5,885 nucleotides of DNA from NCBI GenBank assembly GCA_964543965.1, contig CAZJAX010000108.1, positions 1 through 5,885 on the forward strand, read 5' to 3'. The stretch comes from CAMDWQ01 sp964543965 (GTDB lineage: Bacteria; Omnitrophota; Gorgyraeia; 2-02-FULL-51-18). A model generated the notes under the pieces. It was not told the origin of the DNA. It made no database searches and saw only the letters and a program-made list of their open reading frames with translations. Positions 4,729-5,885 of the stretch are shown here, piece by piece (the stretch's first letter is position 1; every line of letters begins with the position of its first letter). The translations under genes were made by a program, and so were the position numbers.

Positions 4729-5885
4729 TCATTTTCCGTAAATTTCCCGGATCAGCACGGGCGCGACCGACGCGACCCAGATGACCCCGATCAGATTTAA
4801 AACGAGTCCTGCTTTCATCATCTGGTGCATGCGCACATGCCCACTGCCGCAGACGATCGCGTTAGGCGGCGTGCCTACCGGCATCATGAAAGCGAACGAG
4901 GAAGCGATCGTTGCCGGGATCATCAGCAGATAGGGATGAATTCCCAACGATTCGGAGGCGGGCACCAGCACGGGCATCAGGATGGCCACGAGCGCCGTAT
5001 TCGACATCAATTCCGAAAGAAAAACAGTGACGAGGCACACGGCCAGGATAATCCAGAACTCGGGCACCCCTTCGAGGTGGATGAACCCTCCGGCGATCCA
5101 GGCCGCAAGACCGCTGGTCCTGAAGCTGTCCGCCAGCGCAAAACCTCCCCCGAGCAGCAGCAGGATCTCCCACGGGAGACGCTTGGCCCACTCCCAGTCC
5201 AGAAGCCGGCCGCCGGCTCCGGAGGGCACGACGAATAGAATAATGGCAGCGATCATCGCGATCGTGCCGTCATGGATACCGCTGAGGCCGAAAAGCGTCG
5301 TCCAGCCCGGGATCACGATCCCCGCCAAACGGATATCAGCGCGCCAAAACCATGCGAGCACCGTCAGAATAAAAATAACCGCGACGCGGATCTCGGCGGC
5401 GGAGATCTTGCCGAGACTATGGATATCTTTTGAGACCGCTTCTTCGAGAAGACTGTCCTTGCGGTTGCTGCCGATGAAAACGAAGACGAGATAAAACCAG
5501 GTCAGGATGAGAAAACCGGCTGCCAGAGGAAAGCCGATCAGGGACCATTCGATAAAACTGACTTCTCTTAGGTCCGGCAGAAGATTTCGCGACTGCCCGA
5601 TAAAGATCATGTTCGTCGGCTTGCCGATCAATGTGGCGACGCCGCCGATGCTGCTGGCGTAAGCGATGCCGAGCATCAAAGCGACGTTGAACTTGTGCCC
5701 TTTTTCTGCTTTGAAAGCGCTTAAAACCGCCATGCCGATCGGCAGCATCATGAGCGTGGCCGCTGTGTTGGAGACCCAGAGCGAGACAAAAGCGGTCGCG
5801 AGCATGAAGCCGGCGAGCATCCGGCGGTGGCCTCCTCCGGAACCGCGGATGACGTGAAGCGCGATCCTTTTATGAAGCTGGGATT
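4729..5885 (-). CDS. SLC13/DASS-family sodium:anion symporter, C-terminal part (N-terminus outside window)
   Basis: The 384 visible residues are the C-terminal part of a divalent-anion:sodium symporter of the inner membrane, which takes up di- or tricarboxylates or inorganic anions such as sulfate. The reading frame stays open through the right edge (QLHKRIALHVIRGSGGGHRR precedes the first internal Met at 5820), so 5820 is not the start. Both signature SNT motifs, which form the sodium and substrate sites, are present: WVSNTAATLMMLP (SNT at 5764-5772) and LMSNTALVAILMP (SNT at 4996-5004). Each pairs with a re-entrant loop motif, GKPTNMIF and GTPPNAIV. About nine hydrophobic segments alternate with short loops, with one longer polar loop (SNRKDSLLEEAV and on). 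The protein ends normally at REIYGK. Substrate cannot be read from sequence. The gene lies 52 bp upstream of clpB on the same strand; no functional link between the two is evident. Confidence 0.9.
   Translation of the reverse strand, partial: SQLHKRIALHVIRGSGGGHRRMLAGFMLATAFVSLWVSNTAATLMMLPIGMAVLSAFKAEKGHKFNVALMLGIAYASSIGGVATLIGKPTNMIFIGQSRNLLPDLREVSFIEWSLIGFPLAAGFLILTWFYLVFVFIGSNRKDSLLEEAVSKDIHSLGKISAAEIRVAVIFILTVLAWFWRADIRLAGIVIPGWTTLFGLSGIHDGTIAMIAAIILFVVPSGAGGRLLDWEWAKRLPWEILLLLGGGFALADSFRTSGLAAWIAGGFIHLEGVPEFWIILAVCLVTVFLSELMSNTALVAILMPVLVPASESLGIHPYLLMIPATIASSFAFMMPVGTPPNAIVCGSGHVRMHQMMKAGLVLNLIGVIWVASVAPVLIREIYGK

Noticed and set aside
4269..4784. Rightward 171-codon frame opposite clpB, and similar frames at 2868-3332, 3202-3765 and 3645-3968
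   Set aside because: All are antisense shadows of a highly conserved ClpB coding sequence, a common result of its GC-rich codon use.
5818..5820. Permease start codon at 5820
   Set aside because: The frame continues upstream to the window edge with family-like sequence (LHKRIALHVIR), so the true start is outside.

Overview
The window looks like ordinary chromosomal DNA from a Gram-negative bacterium of moderately high GC. The Gram-negative inference rests on the start of a periplasmic metal-efflux adaptor at the left edge. I cannot place the organism: gene order and protein sequences match no lineage I can name with confidence. Nothing indicates phage, transposon, CRISPR or RNA genes, and no gene-free stretch exceeds about 100 bases.

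Layout. The left third (1-1699) reads leftward. It holds an orphan membrane histidine kinase (734-1699), then a small secreted Cys-rich protein (303-665), then the signal peptide and heavy-metal-binding domain of a probable CusB-type RND adaptor that runs off the window (1-234). A TATAAT promoter with an extended -10 lies between kinase and small gene, so the last two look like the start of a metal-efflux operon. An 85-bp divergent region (1700-1784) separates the kinase from a rightward TerC-family membrane protein (1785-2525). TerC meets the clpB disaggregase gene (2535-4676, leftward) tail to tail, 9 bp apart. Upstream of clpB, in the same direction, is an SLC13/DASS anion permease (4729-5885) whose N-terminus lies outside the window.

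How the parts may work together. The left half has a metal theme. The RND adaptor and Cys-rich protein suggest periplasmic copper/silver or related metal efflux. TerC proteins are linked to manganese export and metalation of secreted proteins. The kinase has almost no periplasmic domain and sits beside both, but no response regulator is present, so a regulatory link is only inferred. clpB and the permease look like unrelated housekeeping neighbours.

Points that stand out: (i) ClpB naturally lacks the N-terminal substrate-binding domain, and there is no coding room for one; (ii) a perfect 7-bp inverted repeat with a 9-bp spacer brackets the candidate clpB -35 box, so it may be an operator; (iii) at three starts (kinase, terC, clpB) the best -10 box lies only 7-10 bp before the ATG, which suggests leaderless or near-leaderless transcripts; (iv) the small Cys-rich secreted protein is of unknown function next to metal efflux. 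I see no clearly new multi-gene system.
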